Shown in pieces: positions 1-6,101 of a DNA stretch of 7,980 nucleotides. The number at the start of each line of letters is the position of its first letter. Within the stretch, counting starts at the first letter, position 1. The notes beneath the pieces are model-generated. The model ran no database searches. It saw only the letters and a list, made by a program, of their open reading frames with translations, and was not told the origin of the DNA. Made by a program: the position numbers and the translations under genes. The DNA is from Pseudomonadota bacterium (GTDB lineage Bacteria > Myxococcota_A > UBA796 > SXON01): the NCBI GenBank assembly GCA_005776735.1, contig SXOM01000643.1:1-7980 (forward strand). The letters are read 5' to 3'.

Positions 1-87
1 CCCAGCGAGGCCGCGCCGGCCGCCCCGGGCGCCTCCCCGGCGCCCGCCGAGGCAGCAGCGGCGCCCGCGCCCGGAGCCACGCCATGA
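1..87 (+). CDS. pilN: C-terminal tail of probable PilN (partial, 5' end outside window)
   Basis: Frame 1 is open from the window edge and stops at TGA 85-87. It encodes 28 residues made almost only of Ala, Pro, Gly, Ser and Glu. The stop overlaps the pilO start as ATGA (84-87), the usual arrangement inside pil operons. The tail itself has no diagnostic motif. The name rests only on position, because pilN directly precedes pilO in known pilMNOPQ operons. PilN is an inner-membrane protein with a short cytoplasmic N-terminus and a periplasmic ferredoxin-like domain that pairs with PilO. A low-complexity Ala/Pro extension would sit at its periplasmic C-terminus. It could instead be the tail of another protein. 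Confidence 0.55.
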   Translation, partial: PSEAAPAAPGASPAPAEAAAAPAPGATP

Positions 88-710
88 GCCAGATCATCGA
101 CCGCCTGGGCAAGCTGCCCCGTTCACAGCGGCTCCTCGTCTACGGCCTCGGCTACGTCGTGCTCGTCGCCGTCATGGCGTTCGCGCTCTTGCTCCCGACG
201 ATGGACGACATCTCCACCGCCACGGCCAAGCGCACCGAGCTGACGAAGAAGCGCGACGAGGTCAAGGCGCGCGCCGAGAACCGTGGCATGTTCGAGTCGG
301 AGCTCGAGCAGCTCCAGGCCGATCTGAAGCAGGCCCTCAAGGAGCTGCCCAACGACCGCGAGATCCCCGGCCTGCTCAGCGAGATCGACTCGCTGGCGCG
401 CAAGTCGGGCCTCGAGGTCCGGAAGTTCCAGCCTCTCGCCGAGGCGGTGCACGAGTACTACGCCGACGTGCCCGTGCAGATCGTCATGGCGGGCAGCTTC
501 CACGAGGTCGCCATCTTCTTCGACCGCGTGGGCAAGATGAACCGCATCGTGTCCGTCGAGGACATCGAGATGACCAACCCGAAAGAAGCCGACGCCGAGA
601 CGACGCTCACGGTCGAGGGCAAGGTGGTCACCTACCGGTTCCTCACCGAAGACGAGATCAAGGCGGGCCGCGACAAGGACCCCAAGAAGAAGAAGAAGGG
701 GGGCGAATGA
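84..710 (+). CDS. pilO: Type IV pilus inner-membrane alignment protein PilO
   Basis: The 208-residue product has PilO family architecture and typical length. A short basic cytoplasmic N-terminus is followed by one transmembrane helix at about residues 16-38 and a charged coiled-coil stretch at about 44-88. The periplasmic domain at about 89-190 contains the family signature region: the LPNDREIPGLL segment (88-98), the Y-A-D-V-P-V segment (126-131) and the F-x-x-V-x-x-M-x-R-I-V segment (146-156). PilO dimerises with PilN and links the cytoplasmic PilM ring to PilP and the secretin, helping to control pilus extension and retraction. The start is ATG 84, overlapping the upstream stop, with GGAG at 73-76 seven bases ahead. 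An oddity is the C-terminal run of five lysines (201-205), whose AAG codons also form a purine-rich ribosome-binding tract for pilP. The call is firm. Confidence 0.93.
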   Translation: MSQIIDRLGKLPRSQRLLVYGLGYVVLVAVMAFALLLPTMDDISTATAKRTELTKKRDEVKARAENRGMFESELEQLQADLKQALKELPNDREIPGLLSEIDSLARKSGLEVRKFQPLAEAVHEYYADVPVQIVMAGSFHEVAIFFDRVGKMNRIVSVEDIEMTNPKEADAETTLTVEGKVVTYRFLTEDEIKAGRDKDPKKKKKGGE

Positions 711-1198
711 GGTCCGTCCTGTTCGCCGCGGTGACGCTCCTCGTCGGCTGCGGCGAGTCGATCAACGAGCACGCGGCCAAGCCCGAGGCCAAGAAGGCCG
801 CTCCCACGGTGGTCGCGGCCGAAGCGGTCGAGGCCAAGGAAGAGTGGTTCTACAACCCCGCCGGCAAGCGCGATCCCTTCTCGTCGTTCCTCGCCCGCCA
901 ACGGGGGCCCGAGGAGCTGTCCGAGAACACGCCGCCCTTGCAGCGCTGGGAGTCCGATCGGTTCGTCCTGACCGGCGTGGTCTGGAACGTGGAGATGCCC
1001 AGGGCCCTCCTCGTCGACCCCGAAGGAACCGGTCACGTCGTGCACCACGGCACGTACGTGGGGCGCAACTGGGGCAAGGTCACCTCGATCTCCGAGGACG
1101 GGATCGTCGTGACCGAAGAATATCGCATGCTCGACGGTGAGCTAGTCGTGAACGCAGTGACCATCCGCTTCGCCGGCGGCGGGAGCGGGAAGAAGTGA
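707..1198 (+). CDS. pilP: Type IV pilus assembly lipoprotein PilP
   Basis: This is a 163-residue protein with a classical lipoprotein signal: Arg2, a hydrophobic stretch and the lipobox L-V-G-C with Cys15 as the lipidation site. A charged Ala/Lys/Glu linker (about 16-48) is followed by the PilP beta domain at about 49-155. That domain contains the KRDPFSSF segment (54-61), P-L-x-R-W (77-81), the L-T-G-V-V-W strand (88-93), A-L-L-V-D-P-E-G (100-107) and G-x-N-W-G-K-V (119-125). Known PilP is anchored in the inner membrane or extends through the periplasm, binds PilN/PilO, and docks on the N0 domain of PilQ. The gene starts at ATG 707 in an ATGA overlap with pilO, preceded by AAGGGGGG (696-703). 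Length and motifs fit the family, so the call is firm. Confidence 0.94.
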   Translation: MRSVLFAAVTLLVGCGESINEHAAKPEAKKAAPTVVAAEAVEAKEEWFYNPAGKRDPFSSFLARQRGPEELSENTPPLQRWESDRFVLTGVVWNVEMPRALLVDPEGTGHVVHHGTYVGRNWGKVTSISEDGIVVTEEYRMLDGELVVNAVTIRFAGGGSGKK

Positions 1199-3471
1199 TG
1201 ACCAACAGCTCTGGAGTGATGATGCGGTCTGGCATGCTCTTCGGCGTGCTCCTGTGGGGCGCCCTCGCGGCGAGCCCGGCGCACGCGGCCGCGCCCACCA
1301 CCGTGGGCAGCGCGTCGGTGACCGGCGGTGCGGAGCGGACCGAGGTCCGCATCGCCCTGTCGGGAGCCACGCCCGTGTACAGCGCCTTCAAGGCGACCAA
1401 CCCCGACCGCCTGGTCATCGACTTCCCGGCGAGCTCGCTCGGCGAAGGCGCCCAGGTGCCCGTCGGGGGCATGGTCACGCGCGGCGAGCTGTCCACGTTC
1501 AACGACGGCTCCGAGGTGGTGCGCCTGACGTTGCACCTGTCCGGACCGTTCACGCACGAGCTCCGCCAGGAGGGCACCGACCTCGTGGTCGCGCTGGTGC
1601 CGGGCGCCGAGGCCGACCCGCTGGCCGGTGCGCTCGGGAACAACCGCCTCAGCGGTCCTGCCGCCGCGATCGAAGGGGCCGCGCTCACGACGTTGGACTT
1701 CGCGTTCGACGACGCGAGCAGCCGCGTGGTGATGGGCCTGCAGTCGGTCGAGCCCGCCGTGTCGCAGCCGAGCAGCCGCCAGATCGTGATCGACCTGCCC
1801 GGCGCCGTGATGCCCACGTCGTTGGCGCGCGAGATCGACAGCAGCCGCTTCTACAGCCCGGTCGAGAGTGTGAAGGCCCGGCCGACGCGCGCGGGCACCC
1901 GGGTCGAGGTCAACCTGCGCGAGTCGGTGGAGTACCAGGTCAAGCGCGACGGTTCCCTGTACATCCTCGAGATCGCCAACCCGGCGAGCATGATGCGTGC
2001 GCGCTCCGAGCAGGTGCAGAAGAGCGCCCAGGCCGCGCCGTCCACGCCGGACACCAACGAGTCGGGCGGCCTCTCCAACGCCAGCGGCGGCGAGGTCCTG
2101 ATCGGCAAGTCGGGCCGCACCGAAGATCCGCAGGCGCAGTTCGGCGCCGGCGCCGGCTCCGCCGACGCCAACTCCCTCTCGTTCGCCGAGGATGCCCCGG
2201 GCACCGCCGGTGCGCGCTACCGCGGTCGCCGGATGTCGATCGACCTCCAGGACGCCGACATCCACACCGTCTTCCGCTTCGTCGCCGAGACGGCCGAGCT
2301 CAACATCGTCGCCAGCGACGACGTGAAGGGCAATGTCACGGTGCGGCTGAAGGACGTGCCGTGGGATCAGGCGCTCGCCTCCATCCTCCAGTCCAAGGGC
2401 CTCGCCGCGCAGCGCTTCGGCAACATCATCCGCGTCGCCCAGATCGAGACGCTGAAAGCCGAGCAGCAGGCCGCGCTCGAGAAGGACAAGGCCGAGAAGT
2501 TGCTCGAGCCGCTCGAGATGTACGTGGCCCCGCTCGACTACGCCGACGCCGAAGAGATCCAGGACCAGCTCAAGGAGCTGTTGTCCGAACGCGGCACGAT
2601 GAAGTTCGACGAACGCTCCAACCAGCTCATCGTCAAGGACGTCCGCGAGAGCATCGCGATGATCCGTGAGCTCCTCAAGCGGGTGGACAAGCCCAACCGC
2701 GCGGTCTCCATCGAAGCCCGCTTCGTCGAGGCCACCAGCAGCAAGGTGCACCAGCTCGGCATCCAGTGGGGCACCAACATCGATGCCAGCGGCGCCACCG
2801 GCTACCAGACCGGCGCGTTCTTCCCGAACTCGGTGGGCGTCTCGGGCGGCCTCACGCGGGCCGGTGCCAGCCAGTTCTACAGCCCCGGCAACGACAGCCT
2901 CATGGTCGACCTGGGCACCAGCGGCACCTCGGGGGCGCTCGCGTTCTCGCTCGGGTCCATCCCCGGCCTCATCGACCTCGACGCCCGGTTGAGCGCGCTC
3001 GAGACCGAAGGCTGGGGGCGCGTCGTGTCGAGTCCGCGGGTCAACGTGATGGACAACGCCACGGCCACGGTCAAGCAGGGCGAGGCCATCCCCTACGAGT
3101 CGGTCAGCAACGGCGGCACCCAGGTGCAGCTCGTCGACGCGTTGTTGGAGTTCAACATCACCCCGCACGTCACCACCGACGGCAACGTGCAGATGACGGT
3201 GAAGATCAAGAACAACCGGGCCGACTTCAGCCGCACGGTGCAGGGACGCCCCGCCATCGCCAAGAAGGAGCTCGAGACCAACGTGCTCGTGGCCGACGGC
3301 GACACCGCGGTGCTCGGCGGCGTGTACGCGACGGAAGAGAGCTGGGCGCAGGAGCGCATCCCGGGCCTCGGGTCCATCCCGCTCATCGGGTACCTGTTCA
3401 AGAACTCCTCGACGTCCACCAAGCAGAACGAGATGTTGGTGTTCATCACGCCGCGGATCGTCACCGAGTGA
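1198..3471 (+). CDS. pilQ: Type IV pilus outer-membrane secretin PilQ
   Basis: The product is 757 residues if ATG 1198 is used. That ATG shares one base with the pilP stop (TGATG). GTG 1195 and ATG 1219 or 1222 are alternatives that do not change the mature protein. A Sec signal peptide ends near residue 30 (cleavage at A-H-A/A). Two AMIN-type beta domains (about 34-136 and 161-264), which in known PilQ bind peptidoglycan, are followed by a Ser/Gly/Ala-rich linker (265-340). Next come an N0/STN domain (345-413), an N1 domain (438-498) and the secretin channel domain (about 504-757). The last contains the V-V-S-S-P-R-V segment (609-615), the V-L-G-G-V segment (705-709) and the IPGLGSIPLIGYLF block (721-734), and it ends in the expected L-V-F-I-T-P-R-I-V. 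It forms the oligomeric outer-membrane pore for the pilus fibre. The pil neighbours exclude a type II secretion secretin. Confidence 0.95.
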   Translation: MTNSSGVMMRSGMLFGVLLWGALAASPAHAAAPTTVGSASVTGGAERTEVRIALSGATPVYSAFKATNPDRLVIDFPASSLGEGAQVPVGGMVTRGELSTFNDGSEVVRLTLHLSGPFTHELRQEGTDLVVALVPGAEADPLAGALGNNRLSGPAAAIEGAALTTLDFAFDDASSRVVMGLQSVEPAVSQPSSRQIVIDLPGAVMPTSLAREIDSSRFYSPVESVKARPTRAGTRVEVNLRESVEYQVKRDGSLYILEIANPASMMRARSEQVQKSAQAAPSTPDTNESGGLSNASGGEVLIGKSGRTEDPQAQFGAGAGSADANSLSFAEDAPGTAGARYRGRRMSIDLQDADIHTVFRFVAETAELNIVASDDVKGNVTVRLKDVPWDQALASILQSKGLAAQRFGNIIRVAQIETLKAEQQAALEKDKAEKLLEPLEMYVAPLDYADAEEIQDQLKELLSERGTMKFDERSNQLIVKDVRESIAMIRELLKRVDKPNRAVSIEARFVEATSSKVHQLGIQWGTNIDASGATGYQTGAFFPNSVGVSGGLTRAGASQFYSPGNDSLMVDLGTSGTSGALAFSLGSIPGLIDLDARLSALETEGWGRVVSSPRVNVMDNATATVKQGEAIPYESVSNGGTQVQLVDALLEFNITPHVTTDGNVQMTVKIKNNRADFSRTVQGRPAIAKKELETNVLVADGDTAVLGGVYATEESWAQERIPGLGSIPLIGYLFKNSSTSTKQNEMLVFITPRIVTE

Positions 3472-3962
3472 CCGACGCGCCGGCCCAGCCGGCGCGGATC
3501 GCGCTTGGCGGGCCGATGGCCGTGGGGAAGTCGTCGGTAGGCCGCCGGCTCGCGATGCAGATCGGCGCGCGGTTCGTCGACCTCGACGCGCAGATCGGTG
3601 ACGTGCCCGGCTGGTTCGCGCGCGGGGGCGAAGCCGCGTTCCGCGACCGGGAGTCGGCGGTGCTCGCGGCGGTGGCCCAGGGCGTGGGGGTGATGGCCCT
3701 CGGGGGTGGGGCGCTCGTGCGCGCGGAGAACCGCGTCGCGCTCGCGGACTGGCGGGTGGTCATCCTCATGGCGACGCCCGACACGCTCGCATCGCGCATG
3801 GAGGCCACGTCCCGTCCGCTTGCCGGCCGCTGGCGCGATCTCCTCGAGGCGCGGCGGCCGGTCTGGGCGGCCTATGGCGAGCCGGTCTGGACCGACGGGC
3901 TTGACGTCGACGAGGTGGCGGAACAGGTTCGACGGCGATGTGGACTGAGCGCCTCGATCTGA
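3468..3962 (+). CDS. aroK: Shikimate kinase (compact form)
   Basis: This 164-residue P-loop kinase phosphorylates shikimate with ATP (shikimate pathway step 5) in the cytoplasm. Visible motifs are a Walker A loop G-P-M-A-V-G-K-S (15-22), the D-L-D pair (38, 40) for Mg and shikimate binding, F-R-D-R-E (58-62) with the shikimate-contacting Arg59, a G-G-G loop (79-81), and the lid R-P-L (Arg116). Arg130, in the E-A-R-R-P segment, matches the second shikimate-binding Arg. The start is GTG 3468, overlapping the pilQ stop as GTGA. The same frame is open far upstream, but that part is only a shadow of pilQ. The spacings between Asp40 and Arg59 and between Arg116 and Arg130 are each about five residues shorter than in the M. 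tuberculosis enzyme as I remember it, yet the key residues remain. It lies directly before aroB, as in many proteobacteria. Confidence 0.9.
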   Translation: MTDAPAQPARIALGGPMAVGKSSVGRRLAMQIGARFVDLDAQIGDVPGWFARGGEAAFRDRESAVLAAVAQGVGVMALGGGALVRAENRVALADWRVVILMATPDTLASRMEATSRPLAGRWRDLLEARRPVWAAYGEPVWTDGLDVDEVAEQVRRRCGLSASI

Positions 3963-5011
3963 ACCTCGGCTACCCGGTGGTCGCCGCCGGCGAGCTTGCC
4001 GGGCTTGCCGGCGAGCTCGATGCCTGCGCGCTCGGCCGCGTGGTGGTGGTCTCGAACCCGACGGTGTGGGCCCTGCATGGCGAGCGCCTGCACGCGGCGC
4101 TCGCGGGTCGGGTCGCCGAGGTGCTCCTGGTGCCCGACGGGGAGGCCCACAAGGACCTCGACACCTGGCGGTGGGTGGTCGAGTCGGCCATCGCCGCGCG
4201 CGCCGACCGGGGCACCGCCGTCGTGGCGTTCGGCGGCGGCGTCGTCGGCGACGTGGCGGGGTTCGCGGCGGCCACGGCGCTTCGCGGGTTGCCGCTGGTG
4301 CAGGTGCCGACCACGCTGCTCGCCGCGGTCGACTCGTCGGTGGGCGGGAAGACGGGCGTCAACACGGGCGCGGGCAAGAACCTCGTGGGCGCGTTCCACG
4401 CACCGCGACTGGTGTGGATCGTGCCCGCGCTGCTCGGCACGCTGAGCCCCCGGGAGTGGCGGTGCGGGCGCGGGGAGATGCTCAAGCACGCGGTGCTCGC
4501 CGGCGAAGGGGCGCTCGACGCGCTCTGCGCCGCGCCACCGGGGCCGCACGACGTCGGCGCCGGCTTCGGGAGCCGCATCCTGGCCTCGGTGCGGGTGAAG
4601 GCGGCGGTGGTCCAGGCGGACCCGCTCGAGCGCGGGGTGCGCGCGTTGTTGAACCTCGGCCACACCCTCGGCCACGCGGTCGAGCGGGTGGCCGGCTACG
4701 GGGCGATGTCGCACGGCGAGGCCGTTGGCATCGGCCTCGTCGCGGCCGCCGAGCTCGGGGAACGGCGCGGGTGGAGCCGTCCGGGGCTGGCCGACCACCT
4801 GCGGCGGTCCGCCGAGCGGCTCGACCTCGCACACACCCTGCCTCCGGGGCTCGCCCCCGCGGCGCTCGTGGCGGCGATGGGGATCGACAAAAAGCGGGAC
4901 CGTGGTATGGTCCGGCTCGTGATCCCAGTCGAGGTCGGCGACGTCCGACTCTTCCCGGTACCCGAGGCCGAGCTCGCCCAGCTCATCGAAGCTGCGGGGT
5001 TGTCCTCGTGA
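3938..5011 (+). CDS. aroB: 3-dehydroquinate synthase
   Basis: The 357-residue enzyme converts DAHP to 3-dehydroquinate using NAD and a divalent metal (shikimate pathway step 2). The NAD-binding stretch F-G-G-G-V-V-G-D (98-105) is followed by P-T-T-L-L-A-A-V-D-S-S-V-G-G-K-T-G (124-140) and K-N-L-V-G-A-F-H (147-154). Probable metal ligands are Glu180 (R-G-E-M-L-K-H), His242 in the N-L-G-H-T-L-G-H block, and His259 (S-H-G-E-A-V). His246, Lys137, Lys183 and Arg235 match known active-site positions. A D-K-K-R-D-R-G-M-V-R segment (317-326) closes the C-terminal domain. The start ATG 3938 lies 25 bases inside aroK and gives the usual spacing to the first strand (Y-P-V-V, 12-15). No strong Shine-Dalgarno is seen, so translation probably depends on coupling to aroK. 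Length and motifs are normal. Confidence 0.95.
   Translation: MWTERLDLNLGYPVVAAGELAGLAGELDACALGRVVVVSNPTVWALHGERLHAALAGRVAEVLLVPDGEAHKDLDTWRWVVESAIAARADRGTAVVAFGGGVVGDVAGFAAATALRGLPLVQVPTTLLAAVDSSVGGKTGVNTGAGKNLVGAFHAPRLVWIVPALLGTLSPREWRCGRGEMLKHAVLAGEGALDALCAAPPGPHDVGAGFGSRILASVRVKAAVVQADPLERGVRALLNLGHTLGHAVERVAGYGAMSHGEAVGIGLVAAAELGERRGWSRPGLADHLRRSAERLDLAHTLPPGLAPAALVAAMGIDKKRDRGMVRLVIPVEVGDVRLFPVPEAELAQLIEAAGLSS
3994..4011 (+). repeat. 9-base tandem duplication inside aroB
   Basis: GCTTGCCGG occurs twice back to back (3994-4002 and 4003-4011). It sits inside a slightly larger direct repeat of GCCGGCGAGCT on either side and yields the internally repetitive peptide A-G-E-L-A-G-L-A-G-E-L near the AroB N-terminus. 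It keeps the frame. It is probably a small slippage event in a tolerant region, with no functional claim made. Confidence 0.5.
4884..4911 (+). promoter_or_regulatory. Possible internal sigma70-type promoter in the 3' end of aroB
   Basis: TCGACA (4884-4889, one mismatch to TTGACA) is followed after 16 bases by TATGGT (4906-4911), preceded by TG at 4903-4904, which gives an extended -10 form. It lies about 96 bases upstream of the first lipoprotein gene. The bases also encode the conserved I-D-K-K and G-M-V-R parts of AroB, so the match may be coincidental. Confidence 0.2.
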
Positions 5012-5484
5012 TCTTCGCGCTCCTGGCCTGTGCGGCGCCCGACGCCGAGCCCGGCTCGGTCGTCCTGCCCGACGACGACGTGGTCGAACCCTGGGACGAC
5101 GCGTACGCCGATGCGGACGACATCGGCGGGTTGTTTCCGATGTCCGCCTGGGTGGTCGGGCCCGATGGGGCGCCGGCCTCCGGCGTGCGGGTCAGCGTGC
5201 TCAGCGGCTGGGATGGCGCCACCGTGCGCGCGCCTCGCGCGCCAGTCGGCGCGCTCGCCCTCGACGTCCGGCGCAACGAGGTCGTGGAGCTCGGGCACTG
5301 TGCGCCGGGGTCGAGCGCGTGCACGTGGCTCGAGCTCGTCACTGGCCCGGATGGTCGGATCAACTTTGATGTATTCGTGGACGACGCCCCGGCGGTCCAC
5401 GCTGCGGTGCCCCTTTTCATCTCGGCTGGCGACGACGTGGCCGAGGTGGAGATCCAGTTCACCGCGCTCGCTGTGGTACACTGA
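5008..5484 (+). CDS. Putative exported lipoprotein of unknown family (first of a tandem pair)
   Basis: I do not recognise this 158-residue protein. GTG 5008 overlaps the aroB stop (GTGA) and is the only usable start near the 5' end, since the codons just upstream are GTT, GTC and CTC. The product begins M-I-F-A-L-L-A-C, a very short hydrophobic leader ending in a plausible lipobox (L-L-A-C, Cys8) but lacking any basic residue. An acidic stretch (about 12-39, rich in Asp and Glu) leads into a predicted beta-rich domain (about 45-155). That domain has a V-x-V-x-x-x-S-x-W-x-G segment (60-70), two cysteines (98, 105) that could form a disulfide, and a P-D-G-R-I-N-F-D-V-F-V-D-D-A-P block (114-128). 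The alternating hydrophobic pattern resembles an Ig-like or regulatory beta-sandwich. The next gene shares these blocks. Its location suggests a periplasmic or outer-membrane protein. A role in pilus assembly is possible from position only. Confidence 0.72.
   Translation: MIFALLACAAPDAEPGSVVLPDDDVVEPWDDAYADADDIGGLFPMSAWVVGPDGAPASGVRVSVLSGWDGATVRAPRAPVGALALDVRRNEVVELGHCAPGSSACTWLELVTGPDGRINFDVFVDDAPAVHAAVPLFISAGDDVAEVEIQFTALAVVH
5474..5482 (+). promoter_or_regulatory. Candidate extended -10 promoter element before the second lipoprotein gene
   Basis: TGgTACACT (TG 5474-5475, hexamer TACACT 5477-5482) overlaps the stop codon of the upstream gene and ends 20 bases before ATG 5503. No good -35 is seen at the right distance. 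The sequence GTGGTA occurs only three times in the window on this strand. A second copy stands at almost the same distance before accB, which supports a promoter role. Confidence 0.3.
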
Positions 5485-5502
5485 CGCCGTCGAGGTGGTG
5501 GC

Positions 5503-6099
5503 ATGGGTCTGCTGTTCGCTCTGTTCGCCTGCGCCGAGGGTCCGTTCGATGCGCCCTACGATGCGACCGTCGGGTCCACCACGTCCGGCCTGACCGTCGT
5601 GTACACGGCCGGTGTGGTCGCCGAGGACGGCGTCGGTCTGGTCTACCACAACCGGGCCATCGTCAAGCGCGAGGACGAGTACGGCCGTAGCCTGCCGCTC
5701 GAGAACATCGCGGTCGACGTGTACTCCTACTGGACGGGTACGTACCTGCTGCCCGCCGCGGCGATCAGCGAAGTCGACGAGTTCCGCACCGACTGCGAAG
5801 CGGGCGAAGGCGACGAGAAGTACCAGGAGCTGTGCGCGGCGCTGCTCGAAGATCCGGACCAGCAGTACTACGAGCTCACCGCGACCTACGACGCCGCCGT
5901 CGAGGACACCGCCGGCGAGGGCCCGTCCAGCTACCGCCCGAACTACTTCCGCGGCACCACCGACAACCAGGGCGTGGTCGACTTCTACCTGTTCGTCGAC
6001 AGCACGCCGGGTCCGAGCACCGACTTCAGCATCGAGATGAGCATCTCCTCCGACACCGAGTCGCTGGTGGTGAGCACGGCCACGGCCGAAGGAAAGTAG
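5503..6099 (+). CDS. Putative exported lipoprotein of unknown family (second of a tandem pair)
   Basis: This is an unrecognised 198-residue protein. The start ATG 5503 is forced: only six in-frame codons separate it from the TGA of the preceding gene and none can initiate. GAGGTGG (5492-5498) provides a Shine-Dalgarno. It begins M-G-L-L-F-A-L-F-A-C, again a very short leader without a basic residue and with lipidation possible at Cys10. After a Ser/Thr/Gly linker comes a beta-rich region (about 28-90) with a V-D-V-Y-S-Y-W-T-G segment (71-79). A charged, possibly helical insert (about 90-125) carries Cys98 and Cys111. A C-terminal region has T-D-N-Q-G-V-V-D-F-Y-L-F-V-D-S-T-P (153-169). The W-x-G and G-(I/V)-x-F-x-x-F-V-D blocks recur in the same order in the upstream protein, so the two are probably tandem paralogues. 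Aromatic and acidic content suggests a secreted or surface protein. No function can be assigned. Confidence 0.75.
   Translation: MGLLFALFACAEGPFDAPYDATVGSTTSGLTVVYTAGVVAEDGVGLVYHNRAIVKREDEYGRSLPLENIAVDVYSYWTGTYLLPAAAISEVDEFRTDCEAGEGDEKYQELCAALLEDPDQQYYELTATYDAAVEDTAGEGPSSYRPNYFRGTTDNQGVVDFYLFVDSTPGPSTDFSIEMSISSDTESLVVSTATAEGK
6088..6093 (+). promoter_or_regulatory. Shine-Dalgarno GAAGGA without a canonical start downstream
   Basis: GAAGGA lies in the last codons of the second lipoprotein gene and is a strong match to the anti-Shine-Dalgarno. Eight bases downstream, in the frame of the TPR gene, stands ACG (6102-6104) rather than ATG or GTG. The position fits ribosome loading for the TPR gene and is the main reason for choosing that start. 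Confidence 0.5.
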
Positions 6100-6101
6100 C
6101 C

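Noticed and set aside
1033..3168. 711-codon open frame on the minus strand opposite pilQ
   Set aside because: It is the antisense mirror of a high-G+C gene. Its product is dominated by Arg, Ala, Gly, Val, Asp, Leu and His with no domain pattern, while the + strand frame has complete PilQ domains.
4066..5007. Upstream extension of the first lipoprotein frame through aroB
   Set aside because: This part encodes an Arg/Gly-rich shadow of aroB. The real gene begins at GTG 5008, where a hydrophobic leader and a lipobox appear.
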